Part shown: one piece after another, positions 23,470 through 36,720 of the stretch | Layout of the letters: every line of letters begins with the position of its first letter | How positions within the stretch are numbered: position 1 is the first letter of the stretch | NCBI GenBank assembly: GCA_029747015.1 | Contig: JAKOGI010003081.1 | Coordinates: 1 to 64,000 of the forward strand | Direction: 5' to 3' | DNA from: Carnegiea gigantea | Lineage: Eukaryota; Streptophyta; Magnoliopsida; Caryophyllales; Cactaceae | Length of the DNA stretch: 64,000 bases | Notes under the pieces: model-generated | Database searches by the model: none | Told to the model about the DNA's origin: nothing | What the model saw: only the letters and a program-made list of their open reading frames with translations | Position numbers and translations under genes: made by a program

Positions 23470-26240
23470 AGTGTCCATATTGTCCACATTGCAAAGGAAA
23501 ATTTCAAGGCATTGTACCTGTCCAAGATGAGCCAATAGAGGTAATTTTCAGAATTTCCCTAGTTCTAAACGAGAGAAGGACCTGAACAGGCAATATGTAC
23601 ATAGGGTCATACATAAGACACATGCCAATCCTGTATAGTTTGTTACCAGAAATATTATAACATCATTCATAAATAAGAAAATCATGTGGATTTACTTCTA
23701 GGGCACCACTTGAACAATGCATACATGGTTTCATCTGTTCACAGCCCTAAAAAACACAAACAAAATGTGCATTGTTTGCTTCATCTTATACTAGCTGTGG
23801 CCTATGTCTTATGGGATCTACAGAAGATAAGGTATGAGTTAGATTTTTCTGTTTAAATAAAAAAACTTTAGCTATTGGGCTTCTCTATTTTTCATAAAAA
23901 CAAGGGCATAGAAAGTTCTTTTCCTAGTTGATTCTGTGATGTGCACTTGTGTGTGTTAGATTGTTAATATATTAGTTTTTTCTTCTTTTGATTTAAAAAG
24001 GGTCCAAAATGTGGTAACCATGCATGCATTGATATAGTGAAACTGCTTTGCAGCTATTACGAAAACTTAGTCTATGAATATTTCAAGGGTGGTTTAATAG
24101 GCTTGATCGAAAATTTCTAGTATATTGAAAAGCTTAAAAGCTTCATAAAAGGTTTTAGAGAACTAGTGATCTTCCAGATGGTCCTCACATACCTTTATAT
24201 TTTTAGAACACAATGGAAAATTTTAGAGCCCCCACCAAAAAAAAAATACCTAGAATATCAAACACAATGAACGTAAACAATAGCCGGTGAACATGGAATT
24301 TCAAGGAAGGTGACTAGCGTAATGTACTGGTGTATATTAATTACGGATGTCTATATTTGCTCAAAATCTCAACATGAAACATGAACAGGCACATCAGTAT
24401 ATTCTCACTTAGTCACTTGATAAAACATTTGATGTCTTACCAGCTTTATGGTGCTTAGAAAATTAGAACATTCTAAGTTGTCCTCTGTGGCTGCCAGAAC
24501 ATAGAGAATGAAGGTAGAATTGACAGAATTCTAGATGTATATGCTAATTGGTCCATTAGTGGCCAAATCAGATATGAGCCTAAAACTATAACAGGTACAA
24601 TTTTAGCTTCAAACCTGTTGTTAGTCAGAATGATCCAAAACACTTCGAATATAAATGAAGTTATCTTTTAGAAAGGCCAAAACATGCCTCCTATGGATGA
24701 CAAAAAGGTCTGGAATCTAGGCATCTAATTAGCTATTTAATATAAACTCTGCCTTGAATTTATTCGTTGTTGATGAACTGATTCTTTATTTGCTACAAAG
24801 AAGTAAATAACAATGCATACATAGCTTCATCTGTTCACACACTAAAACACAAAAACTGTAGCCCTTTTATTATGTATGTTAATGGATATTCTAATGGAAT
24901 ATGTTGTCATTTCTCAGTTCTCTTACAGAGTTATATGGTAATTTGTCATTTCTTTTTCAAAAAGGTGAAACTTAGGCACTAAGGAAGATAAGGACTCCTG
25001 AATTATCCATTTTGAAGGATCAGGTACTGGATTGGTTAGTAAATGAGAATCCTACAATATGATTTGTGTGTTTCAACTTATACTTACTTTGGACATGGTA
25101 ATTGGTCCTTTAGCAATTAGCATAATCAGATATAAGGCTACAACTATAACAAGTAGACTTTCAGCTCAAACTTGTTGTCAGTCATAATGATCCAAGACAC
25201 TTTGAATATAAATGAATTCATCTTTCAAAAAGGCCAAAGCATGCCTTCTATAAATGGCAGTAAAGTTTGGATTCTAGGCATATGATTTACTATTTGATTT
25301 TCACTTTGCCTTGAATTTATTCTGCTGTTGATTAACTTTTTAAGTATTGGCTACAAAGGAGTAAATGATAAGGTTTGCTTGTCAATCTTAAAAATAAATT
25401 CATGTAATGTAGGGCAGTTGGTATTTTCTGCCTGATCTCAATCCAGCTCTATTGTACTAGAGAAACATTTGAAGATTGGTTATGTAGCACTGGCTTTCTC
25501 TGCATGCACTGTCTAATGCTTTTTTAAAAGACAATTTCATGCTCCGTTGCTTGATTTGCCTTAGATCTATAAGAGTTGGGATCATGTTTCTTTAGTGGTC
25601 TTCAGGCGTATGGGTTGATTAGACATGGTGTAGTATGGCTTCTGGACTGAAGGTCAGTAGAGCATACAAGTATAAAATTGTTTAGACAGTTGAAAGAAAA
25701 AGCTACAAAGCAGTTACAACCAAAATTAAAAAAAAAAAAGAAGAAAGCTATTGCATGTCAGTGGGTGTTGGAAGGGGAGAGGAGGTTGAGGTCACAATGC
25801 AGGTAAAGGCCTATTTTCTGTTACCTTCTACATAAGTTGTGTTATTTTTTAACTCTTGTAAAAAAATGGCATTGTTATCTAATCGTATTCATTTTGTATT
25901 CCTAGTTTTCATTTTCTTTTCTTTTCTAAGCTTCAATTCAGTTGCACTTGTATTGAGTTTTATCGTCATTGCATTTTCAAGGTATGTCTGTAGGGAATAC
26001 TTATTATTCCTGCTTGAAAAAGACTTGTTCTCTTGTCTAGTATGCCCTGTTTCCTGCTTGAACGTGATGAATTTCAATTACATGATGTCAATTTGTTTCA
26101 GGCCATTGCTATTGCGTATCAGATGCCTATTATTTGCAGGAAGTAGACTGTATTTTTCATTTCTCTGCTTTTGTAATACTGATTCATGACTTGCTGTGGC
26201 TTTTTATGACCTATCTCAGAATTTGAATAAATTATCATAT
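23470..26240 (+). other. Intronic or decayed part of the Ulp1-like gene
   Basis: No convincing coding segment was read here. A segment of about 200 bp near 24560-24800 recurs at about 25090-25340 in diverged form (shared phrases such as AATGATCCAA and CCTTGAATTTATTC). This marks an old local duplication. Confidence 0.4.
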
Positions 26241-26249
26241 TCATTACAC

Positions 26250-27120
26250 ACAGGATAAAGTCACAACAGTTGCTTAAGCATGAGAAGGAGATAAGACAAC
26301 ACAGATTCAAATTCAAAGCTCCCACCCACCTACTAATGACACAGTATGTGTGAATCAGAATGAAAAAGATTGCTTCTCACTAGATGACCCTTTTCACCAC
26401 AGTCTAGAGTTTTTGGAATAGGCTAAGCAACTAGAAAGCATGGCTAGAGAAAAAAATATAGCAGAAAAAGAGGATGGATTTCACTCCTCTAAGTTTCAAC
26501 TTGGAATCTCACTTGAAAAGGGACAATGTGTATCACGTTCATTAGATATAACTCTTGCAACGTTGAAATTTTCCTTTTCACCCAAAGTAGGTGCTAATGC
26601 ATCTATTACAGGAGTATAATATTAGCGCACTTGTCAGCCCACTGAGAATGCTGACAATTTGGGGAAGTCATAAGAAAGTACCAAACAAATGCACAAGGCA
26701 GAGAAAGAAAAACTCGAGCGTAAGAACGCAAAAGGAGTACATGGCATAACCAAACAGCCTATGTGAAAGGACTTGCTAGATATTCAGCCAAACAAAAAAG
26801 GTAAAGAAGTGGTAGTAAGGTAGCAACCAAAGAGGATCGTGAAAGAGATGCCTTTTCTATGTCGATCACCATTCCTTAAAGACTATAGAGAGGGCAGAGA
26901 TCTTCTGAAACCAATATAAATGATGTTGGTAGACTATGATTTTCTCCCACCAAATGAATTGCACCAATCGGCATAAGTGTTCCTATGTATCCTAGTTCAA
27001 GATAGACATAAAGTCATTAGTCTCTCCAGACACCAAGAGGGTAGTACACTTCGATATCAATTTTTCTGCTTTATTAAAAATTTCCCCCAAGATCGAGCTT
27101 GAACTGCGACTGAACATTTC
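26250..27120 (+). pseudogene. Decayed middle exon of the Ulp1-like gene
   Basis: Mostly one frame reads as a charged, low-complexity linker with AEKEDGFHSSKFQLG, PKVGANASITG and MPFLCRSPFLKDYREGRDLL, followed by VDYDFLPP. Several stops interrupt it. The position between mobile domain and protease fits the linker plus start of the Ulp1 region in such genes. Listed separately because it is a less certain part of the 20811-29547 gene. Confidence 0.5.
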
Positions 27121-29547
27121 TCCTATTCCCATATAGTGAGGAATTTTGCTTGAAATCAATTCAGGTTGAACTTATGCAATTTCAGTTTTCCAGTTGCTTG
27201 TCATAATATATTCATTTATTAAAATTAGATCACAATTGGTTTGCTTGTCATAATATACTGCAAAGCCATTAGCATATAATTTGCCTGCTTGTCATAACAT
27301 ATTTATTTATTAAATTAGATTATACCCTTTCAACACAAGATTGCACTTAATTTTCTTTGTTCATGTTTTGATCCTTGACATATTAACAACAACATTGAAT
27401 GTATAGAGAGAGACTCTTTGAGTACGACAATCAAGAAGAAGACAAAAGATTCTAGATATTCAGGGAAGAGTTCACAACCATGGCTAGAGCAGATCGAGAC
27501 TTAGAAAGTCCTATGGTGGATGTATTGTGTCTCATCCTAAACTAGATGGAAAGAGAAGGAATCCAACTATGCTAGAGAGTATGTTCTTTACTACAAATAT
27601 TTACTTAAGATAATCAAGCTGTAAATATAACGTATTTAATTCAATTATAACATATTTTCATTGATTATCGTTAACATAAAGTCTTTTCTTTTTTAGACGG
27701 CTCTAGAGAAAGGTCCAACGGATTTATCAAAGGCCTTCAAGATGGTAATGGACCTTGAAATAAAAAGGTTTTCCTGGATGAAATTGGTATGAATCACAAT
27801 TAGGAAGTTCCGTAGAACTTGGGAATTGTTTGGTAGTTTAGCTTCATCTTATAGTTCTTTGAATGGACCACATTTGACACTGACATTTACACCTAATGAG
27901 TTTTGCACGTTTTAGAATTCCTTAAAGCTCAATCAGCCATAGACACATCAAGACAACCCTCATTACTATGCTACTCTTGCATTGTGTGCCAAGTGCTTGT
28001 GAAAACTAAGGTGAACAATCCTAACAAACTTAGTAAAACAACCTAAAACAGCAATGAACAAAACAATTGTCCAAATGTGAACAATGATTAAGTACATAAT
28101 GAACAAACTTGACGCACACAGTGAACATCTTATAATATTTCGATAAAAGAATTGTACTTTATTAGATAACTTACTTTATCACCACTGTCAGCTTACATTA
28201 TAGATAATCCCCATTCAACGTAGGCTAAAGTTGTAAAGTGAACAATATTGAAAGAAATAGTGAACAAGCTGAGTTTGCCAAGCCTTTCGTCTTTGCTTTG
28301 ACCTTAGTGAACTATAAAGCTCTACTTGGCTCATCATTTAGCCTATCACTATTCACCATAACATGAATACTAATGTTGTGATTCTTATGACATAATTTGA
28401 ATAATGTCTCCATAATATGTAGATGCATAACTTCATGATTTTTTCGTGGCATGCAAGTTTTTTTCCCAATTCTTAGAGAAAATCATTTTTTATCCTCTGT
28501 TACGACTTCATGGCCAGGAAAGTGATTGTCCTTGACAATCGCTTAGCAGGGAAAAATCCTGCATCAAATTACCGTAGTTGTGTGATGACCATGGTACATA
28601 TTCCTTATTAACGCTAACCTTAAATCAAAAACAATAATTTTATTCATTAATAAGTTCACATATCACTTGCAGACCAATTTGTTCTCAAGCTATTTAGTGA
28701 ATGGAGGGCATAAAAAAGGGACTAACTTGAAGAAATTTAGCCTAGCATTTTGGAGGTTATCTTGGCAAGATGACGCAAACGTTCATGATTATGGAATCTA
28801 TGCCATACATCATATGGAGACATTTTGTGGAGGCCAAGTCGAGAACTGGAGACCCAGTTTTGAATTTAACAAGGTAACTTGGGCATTTCATGCTAGCATA
28901 TGAAAGCTTTTGAATTATCTAGAATGTATGTTAACAAGCTTTCGTGTGTTGGCCACTGGACGCTTTAAAATTACTATGGCCAAGTTCCAGAAATATAGAC
29001 ATGGCCTACCAAATATAGGAAGACAGAAATAGGAAAAACCCTTACTGTATATGCAACAACATATTGAAAAAATTTATGAGAAGTGCAATTTAAAGTGTTG
29101 GATCGGTAGGAAAAACACATTCATTAGATAATAGAAAGACTTGTGAGACATAGGAAAAACAATTTATGAGAAGTAAAAGGAAAAATCCTTACTGCATATG
29201 TAGCAACACGTTCAAAAAATTGAAGCGTTGGATCGGTAGGCATTAGACTTAAATTAGATTTTGTGTGAAAGACTTGCATTGTGAGCTTCCCATCTATACA
29301 TGATAGCTTTTATTTCATTTTAATTGTCTATCACCTTCTAACCATTTCTATGTGTTATATATTATGTATCTATAAATTTTGGTGATTATGTCCCAAACAT
29401 ATGTCTAAACTGCAGGAAGAATTTGTTTGGTATCTATGTTCAAGATATGCAGCAATGATATTGGAAAGTGAACTCAATAGCCTACAGGTTCAAACACTAG
29501 AAGTAGCAAAAAGGGAGTTCCAGCAAAGAGAAATGGTACAACAATAA

Positions 29548-32500
29548 CTCCAGTAGTAGTACTACTCTACTATTAGATTGTATAGCATGTTTTAGAACAT
29601 TATTGTGTAGAGGACACAATGTTGAAGAAGACAATCTATTTTGCATTACAGATTATTTTGGGACACATAATTTTGGAGTATGTTTACTTGTTCAAGAGAA
29701 GTTAATTATGCCTTTGTCAATAACTAAAGATTTACTCATAATATAGAATAGAAATGCCACCAACATGGGCGTATAACACCTCAAAGAAACTGCGATTACA
29801 GTCAGCACATATAAACTGCTTGCGAAATTCGTTCACATAGCTGCAAGGTGTTGCTCCTATCTGAGAAAACGCCATCTGTATTGGATTTTTAAGTAAAGCT
29901 CCTTCCCATTTTTTTGTCGAAAGTAAACGAAAAGTGCAAATGTGAAGATAGGGATTACAAAATTATGCACTACAGTAGTCAATATTGCCCATTATATAAC
30001 TTAATGATGATCACTAAGGTTTCTCAACTTCAAATAAACTCATCAAATAAACCGATAAAAAAAAAGAACACAAAAAAATGTTCACTATACAAGTCAATAG
30101 TGTTGATTTATTTACCAATGTGGTTAACTATTAAATTCAAAAATGTTCCATAAGTTAATAGTAGCAACCTCCCAACAATAATTAACAGTTCATTACTGTA
30201 CTCAATGTTATCCATTAGGGTAATCCACATCATAGTAGACCATAAATTCACTCTTTAGGAAAAGATAATTAATTTTCATGACAACCTTAATCATCTCAAC
30301 ACAATAAGGCTTCCCCGATTTACAGGGAATAATCGGAAACACATATCACAACACCAGCCAAACACTTGGAAGGGAAAGCAGAATGGGAGATCAAGGATTG
30401 AAAATGGTTCACTGCATTAGACAATGTTGTTCATTGCACAACTTAATGTGGTTCACTAAGGTTTATAAAATTCAAAGAAACTGATCAATCTTGGAAATAT
30501 TTTTTAACTTGAGGAGAAACATATTATAATTAACGTAATTTGAGCTATACTTGACAACATAATAAGATTTCTATGGGTAATAGTAACAACAAGCACCGTG
30601 GACAACACAGTATAATAACATAGAAGTTTGGAATGGGTAGTTATAGACTACAAAATAGTTCACTACGCAAGCCAATGTTGTTCATTATGCAACTTAATAA
30701 GGTTCATTAAGGTTTCTCAATTTCAGATAAAATTGTCAAATATGGAAAAAAATATTTAGAACATGGAGAAGTATATTATAATTAACATAAGCATCTAGTT
30801 TGCCCCACACTTGACAACATGATAACATTTCTATGATTTATAGGTAATTAACTGGAAAGTTAGAATACCCCATGCAAAAATCTGCAAGGGAAGTATAAAG
30901 GGAGGTTATGGATTATAGAATAGTTCAGTACGCCACTCAATATTGTTCATTATGCAACTTAATGTGGTTCACTAAGGTCGCTCAAATTGTAAGAAACCTG
31001 TCACATGTGCAAAAATTATTTAAAAAATAGAGAAATGTTTTGCCTCACGTTAAAAAAATTTTCCAAGATTGATCAGTTTCTTTGAATTTTATAAACCTTC
31101 GTGAACCACATTAAGTTGCATAATGAACAGCAAGCACAGTGGATAACATAGTACAATAATATGAAAGTTTTGAATGGGTAGTTATAGACTACAAAATAGT
31201 TCGCTACACAAGTCAATGTTGTTCATTATGCAACTTAATGAGGTTCATAAGGTTTCTCGATTTCAAATAAAATTATCAAATATGGAAAAAAATATTTGGA
31301 ATGGAGAAGCATATTATAATTGACAAAAGCATTTAATTTGTCCCACACTCGACAACATGATAACATTTCTATGATTTGTAGGGAATTAACTAGAAAGTTA
31401 GAATACCTCATGCAAAAATCTGCAAGGTAAGTGAAAGGGAGGTTATAGATTATAGAATAGTTCACTACGCTACTCAATGTTGTTCATTATGCTACTTAAT
31501 GTGGTTCAGTAAGGTTGCTCAAATTGTAAGAAACCTATCACATGTCAAAAAATTATTTAAAATATGGAGAAGCATATAACATAAGCATTTACTGTGTTTG
31601 ACACTGGACAACATAATAAGGTTTGTCCGGTTTATAGGTCATCATGTTGTCAAGTGTGGCTCAAATTAAACGCTTACGTTAATTATAATATGTTTCTCCT
31701 TATGTTAAAAAATTTTTCCAAGATTGATCAGTTTCTTTGAATTTTATAAACCTTACTAGACCACATTAAGTTGTGTAATGAACAACAAGCATGGTGGACA
31801 ACACAGTACAATAATGTGGAAGTTTAGAATGGGTAGTTATAGACTACAAAATAGTTCGCTACACAAGTCAATGTTATTCATTATGCAACTTATGAGGTTC
31901 ATTAAGGTTTCTCGATTTCAAATAAAATTATCAAATATAGAAAAAAATATTTAGAATATGGAGAAGCATATTATAATTAACATAAGCATTTAGTTTGTCC
32001 CACACTAGACAACATGATAACATTTCTATGATTTACAGGTAATTAACTAGAAAGTTAGAATACCTCATGCAAAAATCAGCAAGGGAAGTGCAAAGGGAAG
32101 TCATGGATTACATAATAGTTCACTGAGCTACTCATTGTTGTTCATTATGCTACTTAATGTGGTTCACTAAGGTTGCTCAAATTGTAAGAAACCTATCACA
32201 CGTGCAAAAATTACTTAACATATAGAGAAGCATATTATAATTAACATAAGCATTTACTGTGTCCGGCACTGAACAACATAATAAGGTTTGTCCAATTTAT
32301 ACGTCATTAATAAGGAGAATGTTAGGAAACACCATTTGTAAGTATGGAAGGGAAAGTGAAATGAGATGTTATGAAGGACAACATTGTTCACTGCAGTATT
32401 CAATATTGTTGATTATTCCACAAGTTGAACAACACGTTAAGCTTTCTCTACTTCGTAAGTCATGAATAATATGCACATCAAAAAGCACCGAACAACACTT

Positions 32501-33440
32501 TAGACTGTAGGAGAATTAAAAAAAGGAAAATATGACTTTATGGATTGCAATAATCAACTTTGTTAATTAAAACCTACACAATCTTAGTTTGGTTAATGGA
32601 AGAAAGGAATAATGAAAATCCAATGACAAATGTATGTCCATCAATCCCATAATTTACTTCCTACTGCAATAATACTCTAGAATTGTGAAAAGTGCCTATT
32701 TACAGGCAAATTCACACATTACTCAGATCAAAGAATCTATGACTAAGATAAAGAATGGGGCATGGAACAAGACAACTATAACTAAGTTGTAATATAACAT
32801 ACAATCCAAACTAAACTTAGATACAGTAGGTACTAAAGATGAACATGAACACTATAATGTCTTCTAAACATAGCTCACAATGTCTTGAACCCTCAATCCA
32901 TAACTTGTAATATTAGTACTGAATAATACAAACATAAAATGTCTTCAATTCCATAACAGCGCTTTCAATGCTTATCATTATTAGCAGCACTTAGAAGGAA
33001 GTTTTCAGTGTACAACTGATAGAATACTAGTGAAATCATCATCAGTATAAACGCAGAACTACCATTGGATGGATCAAGATAGTATGTCGGATGAAAAGAC
33101 ATCAATGGAGATGCGCCCTACATGAAGGGGGGGAAGAAGGCATAAATTGCTACCAATACCTCAATAATAAAACATACAACATCAACGTTGTTGATCATAA
33201 TACTACGAAACATTGTTCACTATTATGCTCAATATCATTCACTAATATAAAATCACTTCAGCATGCATATAAAATTGCCCATAATTTATAATTAATAAAA
33301 ACACATGAAATCAGTCAAAACATTCACTTTACTATGTAATGTTGTTCACTATAGAACTCAATATTGAGCACTAGCCTAAAATGACATGAACACATGTAAC
33401 CAATCAAAAAAATTTAAATAAACTCACATTTACCTTATCT
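29548..33440. repeat. Complex tandem and inverted repeat array with GTTCATT/GTTCACT motifs between the two MULE genes
   Basis: Three copies of a roughly 400-bp unit start at GAATGGGTAG...: 30631, 31172 and 31827. Each unit has two half-units around GTTCATTATGCAACTTAAT. Between the units lie segments that are reverse complements of 30426-30550 (at about 31055-31130 and 31640-31785), so the array mixes direct and inverted copies. Isolated motif copies extend to about 33360. No coding sequence recognised. Confidence 0.75.
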
Positions 33441-34333
33441 GACAAGGTGTTGAATGTGCAGACTTGTAGATGGCAAGTTAAATGGCGGCACTATAATCTG
33501 CTATACAACATGCATAATTAACTAGTTCCACAACATATAACAAATATATGTATTAAATAAATAACAATATTACTAATGTACCTGTCAAAGCATTTGTGAG
33601 TAACTTTTGCCAATATAAGAAGGAACACTTGGAAAAGACAATTCATTCTACATATAGAAATAATGTGAAAAAAGAAATCAATAACAAGTGTTAAAACACT
33701 GAAAAGTTTGCAAATCTCCCTACAACTTGAATAGAACCACATAAAAAAAACATAGGTTAAGAAGCATATTTAACAACTGCACATAAATTTCATAAGGAAT
33801 AGTAAACAACTACTTGAACACACATTTGAGTAAGATATAAAGAATGTTCCATTGATCCTTGTGATTCGATGAGACAACACAAACTACGTGCAACTATAGA
33901 AAGCTAACTAAAAAATCAATCAACTTCGGTTATCATTAGATATTTTCTTATTGACAAACTAATATATAATCAATCAATAACAACAATCAAACCATCACAA
34001 TTTCACAATAACTACAACAAAATTGGTGCAAAAAGAATACCTGGGGAGTTGTTGTAGAAGAAGCCACATTACTCATTGACAACTTCTTTGACTGACTTCA
34101 TTTAACTTGATCCCATTTCTTTTCAACTATACTCTTAAACATCTTGTTTCTTACCCTTTTTTGATGAGATCTATGAGGATTTAGCACATTCTGTAATGAA
34201 TTAAAATTCTTCCCTTGGCCATCGTCCTCACAATGTATAGAACCCACATCAAATTCAATTAATTTCTTGAGTTCTACAAAATACTTTTTACACTAAGGCC
34301 TTGCATTCATGTTCATTTGGCTAGCTGTAATTC
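33441..34333. other. AT-rich 3' flank of the FAR1-like gene
   Basis: No gene or repeat recognised on either strand. It lies downstream of the minus-strand FAR1-like stop and probably holds its 3' untranslated region. Confidence 0.4.
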
Positions 34334-34859
34334 ATGAATTTATTTTTCTCATCATATGCATCTTCCAATCAGAGGAGCAAACCATCGGCTCTTTCCCAAC
34401 AGATTTTCCCGAATCAAGGTTTTGACCATCTTTTATGCCCTTACACCACCTCTTGTTTGTGTACTGATCTGGAACTTGTTCAACACAACATGCATATGGC
34501 ACCCTTAAGCAATGGGAACACAAAATCCCACCCTCTGTGAACATCTTACAAGTACAGTCGATGATGTCTTGCTCTCTATTAAACGTAATAATATGTCGAA
34601 ATTCATATGACTCTTCTCCATGAGATTCACTTGCAACCCTAACACCCACACCTCAAGAGACCTGGCACATGAAGAACTGCCAAATCCTTTGTAATTATAA
34701 AAAGCACCATCAATAAACTCCTTCTCAAACATCAAGAAAGCTTCAACCGTATACACAGACAACACATGTTTCAAGATGTTACTGAAGGAAATACCATTTC
34801 TGCAGTACCTTTGCTACATCTATGATCTTCACCATTCTCTTTACTCCTCTACTCAGATA

Positions 34860-35735
34860 CAACATCAGAAAATATATTATAAAAGTCACAAATATCAGCT
34901 GTCGCACGCAACCTTCTTTTCAAAGATCTATTCGTTGTTTCACTCCTTTGTGAAGACAATACGCCTCTAGAAAAATAAGCTTTAGAAAAAGTGGGGCACC
35001 ATTTCTCTCGCAAGTTGTATAAGTTACAAAGCCATCGATTGTTATTGCAATTGTATTTGTTATCATCCTGAAATTAACAAAAAACGTCATAAGCACTACA
35101 ATCGAAAATAAACAAAAAATATACTTAGCTGCTCCATCATTGTATTTAAAAGTACCAAATATAAAGTTTCTTTTAATCCTACTAACAATAACACAATAGG
35201 ACAAGCCGTTGCAGCAATACGGATGTTAACACACAAACAAGTTAGCAAAGGCCAATAAAATGAAGCACACAAACATTGTAAAGGTATTTGCAGTTAATTT
35301 TTTGGTTGTATAAATGAATAAAGAGAGATATTAGAGCACCTGTTTTTTAATAAGTTGACGTACAACACTAAACTTGGTAGGGAGCTTAGTTACCTAAGAA
35401 AAGATTGCTCTTGTTAAGGAACCTAATCATTTACATATAAATCCAGTAGCAACAAAAATGGTATTTGCATTGAAAAAAACCAAAACAATGATCACACGCA
35501 AAATGAGAAGGGAAAAAAATATTGATACAAGAATAGAGTAACATAGTAGATCTCCCCTCAATGTGACGGAAAATTTTTTTAACATATCGAAAAATATATT
35601 ATAATTAATATATGCATTTAGTTTCGCTATGCTCATGCCTAAAGTATGCTCTAAGTGAAGCTTCAATATGAATAAATCACAATTATCATTTTCACAAAAT
35701 ATTTATAATAATAGTAATAGTCTTCAACGTTTACA
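34860..35735 (-). other. Probable intron or insertion within the FAR1-like gene
   Basis: AT-rich sequence separating the MULE DDE domain from the SWIM-finger part. No coding sequence was recognised on either strand. The minus-strand ORFs here (34920-35204, 35427-35666) show no family motif. Confidence 0.4.
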
Positions 35736-36167
35736 TACCTTTCCCAAAAATGCTGGAACTCATCCACGGTGTCACACTCTCTCAAAACTATATTGAAAAT
35801 CTAAGGCCTCTAATATTTTTCCTTGAGTTTTCAATAATATGCCAACAACACAAATGATGATGAGCAAGAGGGAACACAACCTTAATTGCAGAAGCCATGG
35901 AATGCTTGATCTGTCATCATGGTAATTGAATGCTTACCACCCATAGACTTTAAGAATGTCTAAAACAACTAAACAAATGGCTCAATCTTCTCATTCATCA
36001 AAAACCCACAACCGAACATAACATTCTTTGAATGATGATTCATCCCAACAAATGACACAGATATCATGTCATACTTGTTTGTTCAATATGTTGTGTCAAA
36101 TACAACCAAATCCCTAAATAATGCATAATCATCCAGCATCTGCTTATCACATCCAAAAAAAACTCAC

Positions 36168-36170
36168 TAA
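36168..36170. repeat. Left TAA target duplication of CACTA element
   Basis: TAA immediately before CACTA at 36171; the same triplet follows the right end at 42655-42657. Confidence 0.8.
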
Positions 36171-36184
36171 CACTATAAGAAAAC

Positions 36185-36720
36185 TGATATTAGGTGAGGC
36201 ACACTTTCGTCGCCCAAGGTGCACAATTCATCGCCTTTCTATTAGGGCGGCGAAATGGTTTTCGTCACGAGTTCAACGTCTGAATGTCGAGGCCCACAAA
36301 AAGGATGACGAAATATTTTGTTCGACGCGCATATGAGCTGTGTGGGCCACGAAAATTTTCGTCGCCCTACTTCCCATAGGGCCTCGCTTTCTGTTTTTGT
36401 GGCCTACATGTGCTATAGGGCCACGAAAATTTTCGTCGCCCTACCTCACGTGGGGCCTCGCTTTCCATTTTTGTGGCCTACATGTGCTATAGGGCCACAA
36501 ATATTTTTGCGGCCCCTTTTTGTATGTGGCCTCGCTTTGTCGTTTTCGTGGCGCTTACATTGTGTATGACCTTGAAAGTTTTTGTGGCCCATCCTCTTTT
36601 AGGGCCTCGCTTTTTCGATTTCGTGGCCCTGTCTGCAAGGACCACGAAATTTTTTGTGACCCTTTGTCTAGTGAGCATTAATTTGGTGTTTCGTGGCCCT
36701 ATTGCTCACTAGAACATTGC
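36185..36720. repeat. Left subterminal repeat array of CACTA (GGGCCACGAAA / TTTCGTCGCCC)
   Basis: The paired motif GGCCACGAAAATTTTCGTCG occurs at about 36345 and 36419, a spacing near 74 bp. More diverged forms continue to 36720. The motif is close to an inverted repeat. In En/Spm such arrays bind TnpA. Open frames on both strands over this region (36121-36712) follow the repeat and are not genes. Confidence 0.75.

Noticed and set aside
36121..36712. ORFs with Cys/Arg/Pro-rich repeats at the CACTA left end
   Set aside because: They mirror the subterminal GGGCCACGAAA repeats on both strands and cross the element boundary.
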